From Nocardioides sp. Root682 (GTDB lineage: Bacteria; Actinomycetota; Actinomycetes; Propionibacteriales; Nocardioidaceae): 64,000 nt of DNA. The DNA lies in NCBI RefSeq assembly GCF_001427795.1, contig NZ_LMHJ01000001.1, positions 233,773 to 297,772 on the forward strand, given 5' to 3'. Numbering within the stretch: position 1 is the stretch's first letter; each line of letters begins with the position of its first letter. Below, one piece after another: positions 10,048 through 24,422 of this stretch. The notes under the pieces are model-generated. The model was not told the origin of the DNA, made no database searches, and was given only the letters and a program-made list of their open reading frames with translations. A program made the translations under genes and the position numbers.

Positions 10048-10674
10048 TTACGAAGAAGTCCCGCCCGGGACGCCGTGAGTGACAATTCCGTCGGCAACCT
10101 CGCGCATCGACATCCGCAGGTCCATCGCGGTCTTCTGGATCCACCGGAAGGCGTCACCCTCGGACAGCGAGAGCTGCTCCTGGAGGATCCCCTTGGCCCG
10201 GTCGACGGCCTTGCGGGTCTCGAGGCGCTCCTTGAGGTCGGTGACCTCGTTCTCCAGCTCGGTGATCTCGGCGAACCGGCTGACCGCCATCTCGATGGCC
10301 GGCACCAGGTCGGTCTGGGAGAACGGCTTGACGAGGTACGACATCGCACCGGCCTCGCGCGCTCTTTCGACCAGGTCGCGCTGCGAGAACGCGGTCAGCA
10401 TCACGACCGGCGCGATCCGCTTGCCAGCGATCGCCTCGGCCGCCGCGATGCCGTCGAGCACCGGCATCTTCACGTCGAGGATGACCAGGTCGGGGCGGTG
10501 CTCCTCGGCCAGCTCGATCGCCCGCTGCCCGTCGCCGGCCTGGCCCACGACGTCGTACCCCTCGTCGGCCAGCATCTCGGCGAGGTCCATCCGGATCAGG
10601 GTCTCGTCCTCGGCGATCACCACGGTGCGCGGTCGCGAGGACGAGGGCGGGGGTGTCGCGGCGGTCTCGGTCAC
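10048..10674 (-). CDS. ANTAR-domain response regulator (PdtaR-like), 208 aa
   Basis: Two-domain regulator. It has a receiver domain (about residues 16-130) with acidic pocket E22/D23, phospho-acceptor Asp67 in VILDVKMP, the Thr of LTAF and the Lys of VKPF. A C-terminal ANTAR RNA-binding domain (about 145-200) contains AVDRAKGILQEQ and the downstream helix EGDAFRWIQKTAMD. ANTAR proteins act as transcription antiterminators on nascent RNA. The order resembles M. tuberculosis Rv1626 (PdtaR) and the regulator beside pyk in Streptomyces, both from memory. The cognate kinase is not in the window. Start GTG 10674 has a TAGCCT box 6 nt upstream. The regulator lies directly upstream of livK on the same strand. 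Confidence 0.93.
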   Translation of the reverse strand: MTETAATPPPSSSRPRTVVIAEDETLIRMDLAEMLADEGYDVVGQAGDGQRAIELAEEHRPDLVILDVKMPVLDGIAAAEAIAGKRIAPVVMLTAFSQRDLVERAREAGAMSYLVKPFSQTDLVPAIEMAVSRFAEITELENEVTDLKERLETRKAVDRAKGILQEQLSLSEGDAFRWIQKTAMDLRMSMREVADGIVTHGVPGGTSS

Positions 10675-10680
10675 GAGGCA

Positions 10681-10686
10681 AGGCTA
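10681..10686 (-). promoter_or_regulatory. -10 box of ANTAR regulator (predicted leaderless)
   Basis: TAGCCT on the minus strand, 6 nt before the GTG start at 10674. No Shine-Dalgarno is visible. Confidence 0.4.
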
Positions 10687-10786
10687 TCGGGAGCACGCCG
10701 ACCGTGGAGGCCCAGTCGGCAGACCGATCGCAGGCGGGGCGATGCGACGCCGCCGCAAGGGGTCGGCTAACGTTTTGGGTGACCCA

Positions 10787-10869
10787 GCCGGGTTGGCGGA
10801 ACGGTATACGCGATGGTCTCAAACACCATTGTCCGAAAGGGCATGTGGGTTCGAATCCCACACTCGGCA
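10787..10869 (+). tRNA. tRNA-Leu, anticodon CAA
   Basis: The acceptor stem GCCGGGT/ACTCGGC pairs fully (one G-U), with discriminator A at 10869. The anticodon stem ATGGT/ACCAT encloses loop CTCAAAC, so the anticodon is CAA and reads UUG. The T-arm is GTGGG-TTCGAAT-CCCAC. A long variable arm (TGTCC-GAAA-GGGCA) confirms a class II leucine tRNA. CCA is not encoded: the following bases are CACA. No intron. The -10-like TAACGT at 10768-10773 is a possible promoter. A LAGLIDADG-type gene begins 35 nt downstream. Confidence 0.97.
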
Positions 10870-10904
10870 CACATCTGCCCCGTGCACTGTCGGGGGTCCA
10901 GCCG

Positions 10905-11696
10905 ATGATCGTCGCCATGGACCACGTTCGTCCTCAAGCGACCGTCGAGAGCGCACTGCGCGACTCGGATGGCGGGCTGTCAGATGCAGAGAACGCCGCA
11001 AAGCATGGAGTCGCGGTCAAGACCATCCGTCGGTGGCGCCGTGTCTACCAGCGACAAGGCCGACCTCGCGGCCAGACCCACACCGCTGTTGCCTGCCCTC
11101 GCTGCGATGACGCGAGCCTGGACTCCGAGGCGTACGCCGAACTTCTGGGGTGGTATCTCGGGGACGGACACATCTCTCGCGGTCGCGGCCGGGTGTTCAA
11201 CCTCCATGTCGTCAACGATGCCAAGTACGTCGACGACAATGCCCGCTTGGCCGACCTCATGGCACGTGTGAAGCCTGGAGGTCGCCCGCACTCCCGGAGC
11301 GCCCCTGGCTGTGTCATCACCACGGCATCGTGGATTCACTGGCCGTGCCTCTTCCCGCAACACGGCCCCGGACGCAAACACGACCGACCGATCATCCTGG
11401 AGGACTGGCAGCGCACGATCGTCGAGACTCACCCGGGCCCGTTCCTGCGCGGGCTGTTCCACTCGGACGGCAGTCGCGTGAAGAACTGGGCGCGCAGGCC
11501 GGTGGCGGGAGAACCCAAGACCTACTCGTACCCGCGGTGGCAATTCGTGAACGCATCCGCGGACATTCGCGAGCTCTGTTGCTGGGCGCTCGACCTCGTC
11601 GACATCCCGTGGCGTCAGTCGAACGTCCGGGTGATCAGCGTGTCGAGGCGGGAGGCGGTTGCCCGGCTGGACGACCTGATCGGGCTGAAGTCCTGA
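10905..11696 (+). CDS. free-standing LAGLIDADG-type homing-endonuclease-like protein with N-terminal HTH, 263 aa
   Basis: An N-terminal helix-turn-helix (about residues 25-50, LSDAENAAKHGVAVKTIRRW) resembles transposase/Hin-type DNA-binding helices. A CPRC pair at 64-67 may be half a metal site. Two LAGLIDADG-like dodecapeptide motifs follow: LLGWYLGDG (about 80-88) and LRGLFHSDG (181-189). Each keeps the acidic residue that binds metal in this nuclease family. Between them is a WPCLFPQHGPGRKHDRP block that I recall from many similar actinobacterial proteins. No intein or intron surrounds it. ATG 10905 is used, with ATG 10917 as alternative. Right after tRNA-Leu and convergent with pyk with a 3-bp gap. 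Whether it is an active endonuclease or a repurposed regulator cannot be told. Confidence 0.75.
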   Translation: MIVAMDHVRPQATVESALRDSDGGLSDAENAAKHGVAVKTIRRWRRVYQRQGRPRGQTHTAVACPRCDDASLDSEAYAELLGWYLGDGHISRGRGRVFNLHVVNDAKYVDDNARLADLMARVKPGGRPHSRSAPGCVITTASWIHWPCLFPQHGPGRKHDRPIILEDWQRTIVETHPGPFLRGLFHSDGSRVKNWARRPVAGEPKTYSYPRWQFVNASADIRELCCWALDLVDIPWRQSNVRVISVSRREAVARLDDLIGLKS

Positions 11697-11699
11697 GAC

Positions 11700-13160
11700 T
11701 CAGCGCCTTCGGTAGGCGGGGGCGGCCTCATTGATCGCGTCGCCCATCCGGTGGATGCGCAGCGCGTTCGTCGAGCCGGGGATGCCCGGCGGGCTACCGG
11801 CCACGATCACCACCAGATCGCCCTCCTGGACCCGGCCGATCTTCAGCAGCTCCTCGTCGACCTGACGGACCATCTCGTCGGTGTGCTCGACCGTGACGGT
11901 CTGGAAGGCCTCGACACCCCAGGTGACGGCGAGCTGTGATCGGCAGCGGGCCTCGGGCGTGAACGCGAGCACCGGGATGGGGCTGCGCAGCCGCGCAAGA
12001 CGACGGGCCGAGTCACCGGACTGGGTGAACGCGACGACGTACTTCGCGCCCACGCGCTGTGCCACCTCCTCGGCGGCCTTGGTGATCACTCCGGCACGGG
12101 TGTGGGGGTCCCACTCGATGCGCCCGAACCGGCTGAAGGTGTCGTCGACCAGTGCGTGGGTCTCGGTGGCCACGATGATCCGCGCCATCGTCTCCACGGT
12201 GTGGATCGGGTGCTCTCCGACGCCGGTCTCCCCCGACAGCATCACCGCATCGGCGCCGTCGAGCACCGCGTTGGCGACGTCACTGGCCTCGGCGCGGGTG
12301 GGCGCGGGGCTGGTGATCATCGACTCGAGCATCTGGGTGGCGACGATGACGGGCTTCGCGTTGCGCCGGGCGGCCACGATTATCTTCTTCTGCAGGAAGG
12401 GCACTTCCTCCAGCGGACACTCCACCCCGAGGTCGCCGCGCGCCACCATGAAGGCGTCGAACGCCTTGATGACCTCGTCCAGGTTGTCCACGGCCTGCGG
12501 CTTCTCGATCTTCGCGATGATCGGCAGCATGATGCCCTCTTCGCGCATGATCACCCGCACGTCCTCGGCGTCCTGGGCGTTGCGCACGAAGCTGAGCGCG
12601 ATGAAGTCGACACCGAGGTGCAGCGCGAACCGCAGGTCGGTGATGTCCTTTTCCGACAGGGCCGGCACCGACACCGCGACACCCGGCAGGTTGATCCCCT
12701 TGTTGTTGCTGACGGTGCCGGCGACCAGGACCTCGGTGATGACGTCGGTGTCAGTGACCTCGACGACCCGCAGCCGCACCTTGCCGTCGTCGATCAGGAT
12801 CGGGTCCCCGGGCGACACGTCGCCCGGCAGCCCCTTGTACGTCGTCCCGCTGATCTCGGCGTTGCCGTCGACGTCGCGCGTGGTGATCGTCCAGCGCTGA
12901 CCTCGCGCGAGCCGCACCGGTCCCTCGGAGAAACGTTCGAGGCGGATCTTCGGACCCTGCAGGTCGGCCAGGATGCCGACACCGTGGCCACTGGCGTCCG
13001 ACGCCTCACGGACCAGCCGGTAGGCCTCCGCATGCTGCTCGTGGCTGCCGTGGCTCATGTTGAGCCGGGCCACGTCCATGCCGGCGTAGACCAGTTCGCG
13101 GATCCGCCGTTCGGAACTGGTGGCCGGACCCAGGGTGCACACGATCTTGGCTCTCCGCAC
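11700..13160 (-). CDS. pyk: pyruvate kinase, 486 aa
   Basis: Converts phosphoenolpyruvate and ADP to pyruvate and ATP, the last step of glycolysis. The N-terminus RRAKIVCTLGPATSS, the substrate loop ARLNMSHGSHEQH, the catalytic Lys region IIAKIEKPQAVDNLDEV, metal-binding MVARGDLGVE and ATQMLESM are all intact, so it should be active. The C-terminal alpha/beta domain for allosteric control is complete. GTG start, with TAGGGT 6 nt upstream. Downstream of gltBD on the same strand but separated by a terminator. Converges with the LAGLIDADG-type gene. Confidence 0.97.
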   Translation of the reverse strand: MRRAKIVCTLGPATSSERRIRELVYAGMDVARLNMSHGSHEQHAEAYRLVREASDASGHGVGILADLQGPKIRLERFSEGPVRLARGQRWTITTRDVDGNAEISGTTYKGLPGDVSPGDPILIDDGKVRLRVVEVTDTDVITEVLVAGTVSNNKGINLPGVAVSVPALSEKDITDLRFALHLGVDFIALSFVRNAQDAEDVRVIMREEGIMLPIIAKIEKPQAVDNLDEVIKAFDAFMVARGDLGVECPLEEVPFLQKKIIVAARRNAKPVIVATQMLESMITSPAPTRAEASDVANAVLDGADAVMLSGETGVGEHPIHTVETMARIIVATETHALVDDTFSRFGRIEWDPHTRAGVITKAAEEVAQRVGAKYVVAFTQSGDSARRLARLRSPIPVLAFTPEARCRSQLAVTWGVEAFQTVTVEHTDEMVRQVDEELLKIGRVQEGDLVVIVAGSPPGIPGSTNALRIHRMGDAINEAAPAYRRR

Positions 13161-13166
13161 GTGCTC

Positions 13167-13172
13167 ACCCTA
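13167..13172 (-). promoter_or_regulatory. -10 box of pyk (predicted leaderless)
   Basis: TAGGGT, a good actinobacterial -10, lies 6 nt before the pyk GTG. A loose TTTTGG could serve as -35 about 16 nt further upstream, next to the end of the gltD terminator. Confidence 0.5.
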
Positions 13173-13197
13173 GCGGGGCGGAGGGCACCCAAAACGC

Positions 13198-13237
13198 CGC
13201 ATCGGCGCAAACTCCGGATGAAGTCTGCGCCGATGCG
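13198..13237 (-). terminator. terminator after gltD
   Basis: A 12-bp perfect stem (CGCATCGGCGCA / TGCGCCGATGCG) encloses a 16-nt loop that itself holds a short ACT/AGT pair. It starts 14 nt past the gltD stop and is followed on the minus strand by GCGTTTTGGG. It separates glutamate synthase from pyk. Confidence 0.75.
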
Positions 13238-13251
13238 ATGTGATCCTTGAG

Positions 13252-14713
13252 TCAGACGACCAGCGGCCGCGCGGTCGGCGGGATCGGCGCGGGCAGCTGC
13301 GTGCTGCCGGTGAGGAACTCGTCCACCCCAGCGGCGGCCGCACGACCCTCGGCGATGGCCCACACGATGAGCGACTGGCCACGACCGGCGTCACCGGCGA
13401 CGAACACACCCTCGACCGAGGTCGCGTAGTTGTTCGACCGCTTGATGTTGCCGCGCTCGTCGAGCTCGACACCGAGCTGCTCGACCAGGCCGGGCTGTTC
13501 GGGTCCGACGAAGCCCATCGCGAACAGGACGAGGTCGGCCGGGATCTCCCGCTCCGAACCCTCCTTCTCAACGAGCTTGCCGCCCTCGAAGGCGACCTCG
13601 ACGATCCGCAGCGCGCGGACGTTGCCGTCCTCGTCGCCCAGGAACTCCTTGGTCGACACCGAGTACACCCGGTCGCCAGCCTCTTCGTGCGCCGAGGAGA
13701 TCCGGAAGGTCATCGGGTACGTCGGCCACGGCTGTCCCGCGGGACGCTCCCCCGGAGGTTCCGGCAGGATCTCGAGCTGCGTGATGGAGGCCGCACCCTG
13801 ACGCACCGACGTGCCGAGGCAGTCGGCACCGGTGTCACCGCCACCGATGATGACGACGTGCTTGCCGTCGGCCCGGATCTGGCCCTCGACGGTCTCCCCC
13901 AGCGCGACGCGGTTGGCCTGCGGGAGGAACTCCATCGCCTGGTGGATGCCGTTGAGCTCGCGACCGGGCACCGGCAGGTCCCGCGCGACGGTCGAACCGA
14001 TCGCGAGCACGACGGCGTCGTACCGGTCCTTGAGCGCCTGGCCCGTGAGGGAGCCGGTGCCGACCTCGACACCCGAACGGAACACGGTGCCCTCGCGCTT
14101 CATCTGCTCGAGGCGCTGGTCGACGTGCTTCTTCTCCATCTTGAACTCGGGGATGCCGTAGCGCAGCAGCCCGCCGGGCTTGTCGGCCCGTTCGTAGACG
14201 GCCACGGTGTGACCGGCCCGGGTCAGCTGCTGGGCAACCGCGAGTCCGGCAGGACCGGACCCGACGACTGCGATCGTCTTGCCCGACAACCACTCCGGCG
14301 GCTGTGGCCGCACGAAGCCGGAGTCGAAGGCCTTGTCGATGATCGAGACCTCGATGTTCTTGATCGTCACGGCCGGCTGGTTGATGCCGAGCACGCAAGC
14401 GGTCTCGCACGGGGCCGGGCAAAGGCGACCGGTGAACTCCGGGAAGTTGTTGGTCGCGTGCAGGCGCTCGATCGCGCCCTCCCAGTCGTTGCGGAACACC
14501 AGGTCGTTCCACTCGGGAATGATGTTCCCGAGGGGGCAGCCCTGGTGGCAGAACGGGATGCCACAGTCCATGCAACGGCTCGCCTGGACGTTGATGATCG
14601 GCAGCAGTGCACGACCGATCCCGCCCGGGTAGACCTCGTTCCAGTCCTGGATCCGCTCCTCGACCGGACGACGGGTCGCGACCTCACGGTCAGCCTTGAG
14701 AAAGCCCTTCGGG

Positions 14714-14721
<8 letters not shown>
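13252..14721 (-). CDS. gltD: glutamate synthase (NADPH) small subunit, 489 aa
   Basis: Beta subunit of GOGAT. It takes electrons from NADPH through FAD and passes them to the large subunit. The N-terminal cysteine-rich module ([17 protein letters not shown] around residues 48-64 and [12 protein letters not shown]) binds two [4Fe-4S] clusters. It is followed by an FAD Rossmann fold ([15 protein letters not shown]) and an NADPH fold ([14 protein letters not shown]). Family-normal length. ATG start overlaps the gltB stop by 8 bp. Terminated by the hairpin at 13198-13237. Confidence 0.96.
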
Positions 14722-19288
<4,567 letters not shown>

Positions 19289-19422
19289 CAGGGTTCTCCC
19301 GTCGACTACGTCTGTGGGCACTCCACATGAGGGGGCCACAGAAGGTGAGGCGCAAGGGACGTCACTGGCCCACGCGGCGGAGCCTCCAGATTACCACCGT
19401 GTGAACCGCACCTGCCCAATCG

Positions 19423-20391
19423 TTAGTCGCTGGTGGATGCCTCGTCCGTCACATCGGAATCATCCGTGACCGCCTTCTCGGTCGTTGAGACGTCAGTCTC
19501 GACCCCCGAGATCCGACCGTCGGTGTACACCGATTCCTCACGCCCCGGGCGATGGCGCAACGACCAGAGGAAGTACGCCGCGGCCGCCACGAAGAGCACG
19601 ATCGAGGTCCACACGTTGAAGCGCAGGCCGAGCACGTTGTCGAGCTGGACGTCGTCGATCCGGAGGTACTCGATCCAGCCCCGGCCCGCCGTGTAGGCCA
19701 TGACGTACACGGCCATCACGCGGCCGTGGCCGAGGCGGTAGCGACGCTCGAGCCAGATGATCAGGGCGAACGCGGCGAGGTTCCAGATGCATTCGTAGAG
19801 GTACGTCGGGTGGAAGGTCGCCATGTCCGGGACCGGCTGGCCGGCGTCGAAGAGCTGCTGCTCGTAGGAGCTGCTGAAGTGGGCCTTGTCGATCTCCAGG
19901 CCCCAGGGCAGGTCGGTGGGCTTGCCGTAGAGCTCCTGGTTGAACCAGTTGCCCCACCGACCGATCGCCTGAGCGACCAGGACACCGGGCGCGAGGGCGT
20001 CGAGCATCGGCAGCACCTTGATGCCCTTGCGCCGCGCCCCGATCCAGGCGCCGACGGCGCCCAGCGCCACGCCGCCCCAGATGCCGAGTCCGCCATGCCA
20101 GACGTAGAGCGCCGACACCGGGTCGCCGCCCTCGCCGAAGTAGTTCTTCCAGTCGGTCGCGACGTGGTAGAGCCGGGCGCCGACGAGGCCGAAGGGGACG
20201 GCCCAGATGGCGACGTCCTGCATCTCCCCGACGGTTCCGCCGCGCGCCGCCCAGCGCTTCTCACCGATCCAGATGGCCACGACGATGCCGAGGATGATGC
20301 ACAGCGCGTAGCCGCGCAGCGGGAACGGCCCGATGTGCCAGACCCCGTTGGAGGGACTCGGAATCGTGGCGGTGATCAGCTGGGTCAGCAC
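19423..20391 (-). CDS. lgt: prolipoprotein diacylglyceryl transferase, 322 aa
   Basis: Membrane enzyme that transfers diacylglycerol from phosphatidylglycerol to the lipobox Cys of preprolipoproteins, before LspA cleavage. The signature segment GRWGNWFNQELYGKPT is present, along with seven or so membrane spans. A C-terminal acidic, Ser/Thr-rich tail of about 45 residues is typical of actinobacterial Lgt. GTG start lies 9 bp after the SCO1-like lipoprotein gene, at the end of the trpCBA unit. Its substrates here include the transporter receptors and the island lipoproteins. Confidence 0.95.
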   Translation of the reverse strand: MLTQLITATIPSPSNGVWHIGPFPLRGYALCIILGIVVAIWIGEKRWAARGGTVGEMQDVAIWAVPFGLVGARLYHVATDWKNYFGEGGDPVSALYVWHGGLGIWGGVALGAVGAWIGARRKGIKVLPMLDALAPGVLVAQAIGRWGNWFNQELYGKPTDLPWGLEIDKAHFSSSYEQQLFDAGQPVPDMATFHPTYLYECIWNLAAFALIIWLERRYRLGHGRVMAVYVMAYTAGRGWIEYLRIDDVQLDNVLGLRFNVWTSIVLFVAAAAYFLWSLRHRPGREESVYTDGRISGVETDVSTTEKAVTDDSDVTDEASTSD

Positions 20392-20400
20392 GTCGTTGTC

Positions 20401-21009
20401 CTAGTCCTCGTCCTGGTTCAGCAGCGTGTGGATGTCGGCGGCGAACTCGGTGCTCGACGTCTCCTGGTTCCACAGTGCAATGGCTTCGTCATCGCCGTCG
20501 ACGGCGAGCGTGAACGTCGAGTGTCCCCCGAGGTCGTAGCCCCCGGTGGGCAGCTTCTTGCCGTCGTTGACGTAAACGGCCATCGGGTCGCCGACGGCGA
20601 TGATGGTGTCCAGGTCGCCGGTCAGGCCGATGAAGTCCTTGTTGAAGTTGTCGAGGTACTCGCGCATCACGGCGGGGCTGTCACGAGCCGGATCAGTGGT
20701 CACGAGGACCACGTCGACCTTCGCGCGATCGGCGTCGTCGACCCGGTTGAGCGCGGCGGCGATGTTGTTGAGCACCATCGGACAGAAGTCAGGACACTTG
20801 GTGTAGCCGAAGAAGACCAGCGTGAGTGGCTTGTCGGTGTCGTCGACGAGCGAGTACGGCTGGCCGCTGGTGTCGGTGAGCGCGATGTCCGGAGCGGCGT
20901 ACGGGTTCTTGAGCCGGGTCCCGGTGAACTCCTCAGGATCGGCGCTGCAGGCCGTGCCCAGCAGGCCGAGCAGCGTCACGAGAGCGACGAGGCGGAGCGT
21001 CCTACGCAC
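20401..21009 (-). CDS. SCO1/SenC-family lipoprotein, 202 aa
   Basis: Thioredoxin-fold copper-handling protein of the Sco family, which helps assemble the CuA centre of cytochrome c oxidase. A lipobox ending at Cys21 makes it membrane-anchored outside the cell. The Sco motif CPDFC (C72 and C76, CxxxC) and a later conserved His (GGHSTFTL) form the copper ligands. GTG 21009 overlaps the trpA stop by 8 bp; an ATG 18 bp upstream is the alternative. It sits between trpA and lgt, so it is probably made from the trp transcript. No oxidase gene is nearby. Confidence 0.88.
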   Translation of the reverse strand: MRRTLRLVALVTLLGLLGTACSADPEEFTGTRLKNPYAAPDIALTDTSGQPYSLVDDTDKPLTLVFFGYTKCPDFCPMVLNNIAAALNRVDDADRAKVDVVLVTTDPARDSPAVMREYLDNFNKDFIGLTGDLDTIIAVGDPMAVYVNDGKKLPTGGYDLGGHSTFTLAVDGDDEAIALWNQETSSTEFAADIHTLLNQDED

Positions 21010-21807
21010 GCACGCCCCCGGCCACACCCGCGGCGAGGTCCTCGGTGAGCGCGGTCAGCGCTGCGAGTCCGGCTGCACGGTCGCCCGCGTTGTCGAGCAA
21101 CGCCCGGACGAAGGCCGAACCCACGATCACCCCGTCGGCGTACGACGCCACCTCAGCGGCCTGCGCGCCGTTGCTGACGCCGAGGCCGACTCCGACCGGA
21201 AGCGTGGTGGTCGCCTTCGTCCGGCTGACCAGTGGACCGGCGAGGTCACTGGTCGACGTACGGGCACCGGTGACGCCCATGACAGCGGTGGCGTAGACGA
21301 ACCCTCGACACGCAGCCGTCGTCATCGCGATCCGCTCGTCGGTCGAGGACGGCGCGACGAGGAAGACCTTGTCGAGGTCGTGCTGGTCGGCGGCCGCGAT
21401 CCACTCGGGCGCGAAGTCCGGCGTCAGGTCGGGAGTGATCAGACCGGCACCGCCGGCGCTGGCGAGATCGGCCGCGAAGCGTTCCACGCCGTACCGCTCG
21501 ACCGGGTTCCAGTAGGTCATCACCAAGGTGGGCGTGCCCGTCGCAGCCACGGCCTCGACCGTGCGGAGCACGTCGGCGGTCCGGACGCCGCCCTCGAGGG
21601 CCTGCTGGGCGGCCGCCTGGATGGTCGGGCCGTCCATGACCGGGTCGCTGTACGGCAGGCCGATCTCGATGACGTCGCACCCGGCATCGACCATCGCCCT
21701 GAGCGCGGCGATGCTGCCGTCGACGTCGGGAAAGCCGGCCGGGAGGTACCCGACGAGGGCGGCCCGGTTCTCGGCGCGCGCCTTGGCGAAGGCGGCACTG
21801 CTGCTGG

Positions 21808-21811
<4 letters not shown>
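21002..21811 (-). CDS. trpA: tryptophan synthase alpha chain, 269 aa
   Basis: Cleaves indole-3-glycerol phosphate to indole, which is channelled to TrpB. TIM-barrel with the family motif [18 protein letters not shown]. The catalytic Glu is in [10 protein letters not shown] (about residue 52) and the Asp in SDPVMDG. GTG start forms a GTGA overlap with the trpB stop. Confidence 0.97.
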
Positions 21812-23018
<1,207 letters not shown>

Positions 23019-23022
<4 letters not shown>

Positions 23023-23840
23023 CCACCCATCCCCGTCATCTGCAGGCCCGTCATCCCAGCGACCGCGTCACGCGGCGCACCGTTCTTCACCAGCGCCTCG
23101 CCCACGAGCACCGCGCGGGCGCCTTCGTCGACGAACCGCTGGACGTCATCGCGCCCGGTGATGCCGGACTCCGCCACGAGCACGCGATCGGCCGGCACCA
23201 GCGGCGCGAGGCGTCCGAAGGTGTCGGGGTCGACGGCGAGCGTCTTGAGGTTGCGGGCGTTGACGCCGATCAGCTCGGCTCCCAGGTCAACGGCCCGGGC
23301 CACCTCGCCCTCGTCGTGCACCTCGACCAGCACGGTCAGACCGAGCTCGCGGGCGTAGCCGTGGAGGCGGGACAGCATCTCGCCCGGAAGGGACGCCACG
23401 ATGAGCAGTGCGAGGTCGGCGCCGGCAGCGCGCGCCTCGAGCAGCTGGTACTCGGTGACGATGAAGTCCTTGCGGAGCAGCGGTACGTCGACAGCGGCGC
23501 GGACTGCCCGCAGGTCGGCCAGGCTCCCGTTGAAGCGCCGCTGCTCGGTGAGCACGCTGATCGCGGCGGCTCCGCCGGCGGCGTACTCCTGCGCCAGCGC
23601 GGCGGGATCGGCGATCTCGGCCAGGTCGCCCTTGCTGGGGCTCTTGCGCTTGACCTCGGCGATCACGCTCGACCCGGCGCCACGCAGGTGGGGCATCGGG
23701 TCACGCGGTGCATCGACATCTGCGAGGGCGGCGCGCAGGTCTGCTTCCGGAACGGACGCCTGGCGGACAGCGAGGTCCTCGAGCACTCCGGCGACGATCC
23801 CGTCGAGCACCGTGGGCTGGGAGGCCTGGGGGGCCGACAT
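23019..23840 (-). CDS. trpC: indole-3-glycerol-phosphate synthase, 273 aa
   Basis: TIM-barrel enzyme forming indoleglycerol phosphate from CdRP. Motifs: [12 protein letters not shown] (catalytic Lys), [11 protein letters not shown], and [11 protein letters not shown]. The ATG at 23840 has an ACGGAGG Shine-Dalgarno. A longer frame to 23954 lacks conservation and is rejected. First gene of trpC-B-A-sco-lgt. The 128-nt region upstream shows no Trp-rich leader peptide and no obvious attenuator. The gene is single-function (no trpF fusion), consistent with PriA covering TrpF. Confidence 0.96.
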
Positions 23841-23891
23841 GTCGCCTCCGTTACGTCGGTGGAACCTTTGACGACTCTCGCCAAAGGGGTG

Positions 23892-23920
23892 TGTCGAGTG
23901 TGGCACGCGGCCGTTAGGGT
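23892..23920 (+). promoter_or_regulatory. promoter of the small DUF4190-type membrane gene
   Basis: TGTCGA (23892-23897) and TAGGGT (23915-23920) are 17 bp apart, giving a 5' leader of about 40 nt ahead of the GTG at 23969. Confidence 0.4.
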
Positions 23921-23968
23921 TCCACACACAGCCCGATCCTCGGCCGTACCCCATGAAAGGCAGACCAC

Positions 23969-24379
23969 GTGAGCTACAACGAACCGCCCTACGGATCTCC
24001 CCCGCCCCCGCCCGGTGGCGGCTACGGCGGCCCCCCAGGTGGTGGCTACGGCGGTCCCGCCGGTGGCGGCTACGGCGGCCCCGCGCAGCCGTACGGCCAG
24101 CCCGGCTACGGCGGTGGGCAGCCCGCGAGCAACTCCGTCATGGCGATCATCTCGCTCGTCACCGGCATCCTCGGGATCCTGTGCTGCGGCTGCGGCGTGT
24201 TCTCGATCGCCGCGATCGTCCTCGGTGTCCTCGGCAAGAAGGAGATCGCCGAGTCCGGTGGCACCAAGACCGGTGCCGGCCTGGCGCAGGCCGGCCTGAT
24301 CATGGGCATCGTCGGGATCGTGCTGGGCGTCCTCTACTGGATCCTCAACCTGACGCTCAACTTCGGGTACGACTACTGA
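23969..24379 (+). CDS. DUF4190-type membrane protein with Gly/Pro/Tyr-rich N-terminus, 136 aa
   Basis: The first 52 residues are a low-complexity cytoplasmic segment built on repeats of GGGYGGP. Two long hydrophobic helices follow (about 57-83 and 105-130) around a short charged loop, [21 protein letters not shown]. This layout matches the actinobacterial DUF4190 family; function unknown. GTG start has an AAAGGCAG-like site. It faces the DUF2752 gene and shares a bidirectional terminator with it. It interrupts the otherwise co-directional trp/his run. Confidence 0.8.
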   Translation: MSYNEPPYGSPPPPPGGGYGGPPGGGYGGPAGGGYGGPAQPYGQPGYGGGQPASNSVMAIISLVTGILGILCCGCGVFSIAAIVLGVLGKKEIAESGGTKTGAGLAQAGLIMGIVGIVLGVLYWILNLTLNFGYDY

Positions 24380-24390
24380 TAGTCCCGGAT

Positions 24391-24422
24391 CGCGGGGTCA
24401 TGGCGCGAGCCATGACCCCGCG
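24391..24422. terminator. bidirectional terminator of two convergent genes
   Basis: Perfect 14-bp stem CGCGGGGTCATGGC / GCCATGACCCCGCG with loop GCGA. It lies 12 nt after the plus-strand gene's stop, while on the minus strand it covers the last codons and stop of the DUF2752 gene. Confidence 0.8.

Noticed and set aside
10905..11696. Intein or group I intron endonuclease
   Set aside because: The frame is free-standing, has no splicing motifs, and the neighbouring tRNA and genes are uninterrupted.
23841..23968. trp leader peptide and attenuator
   Set aside because: No short frame with tandem Trp codons and no competing hairpins before trpC.
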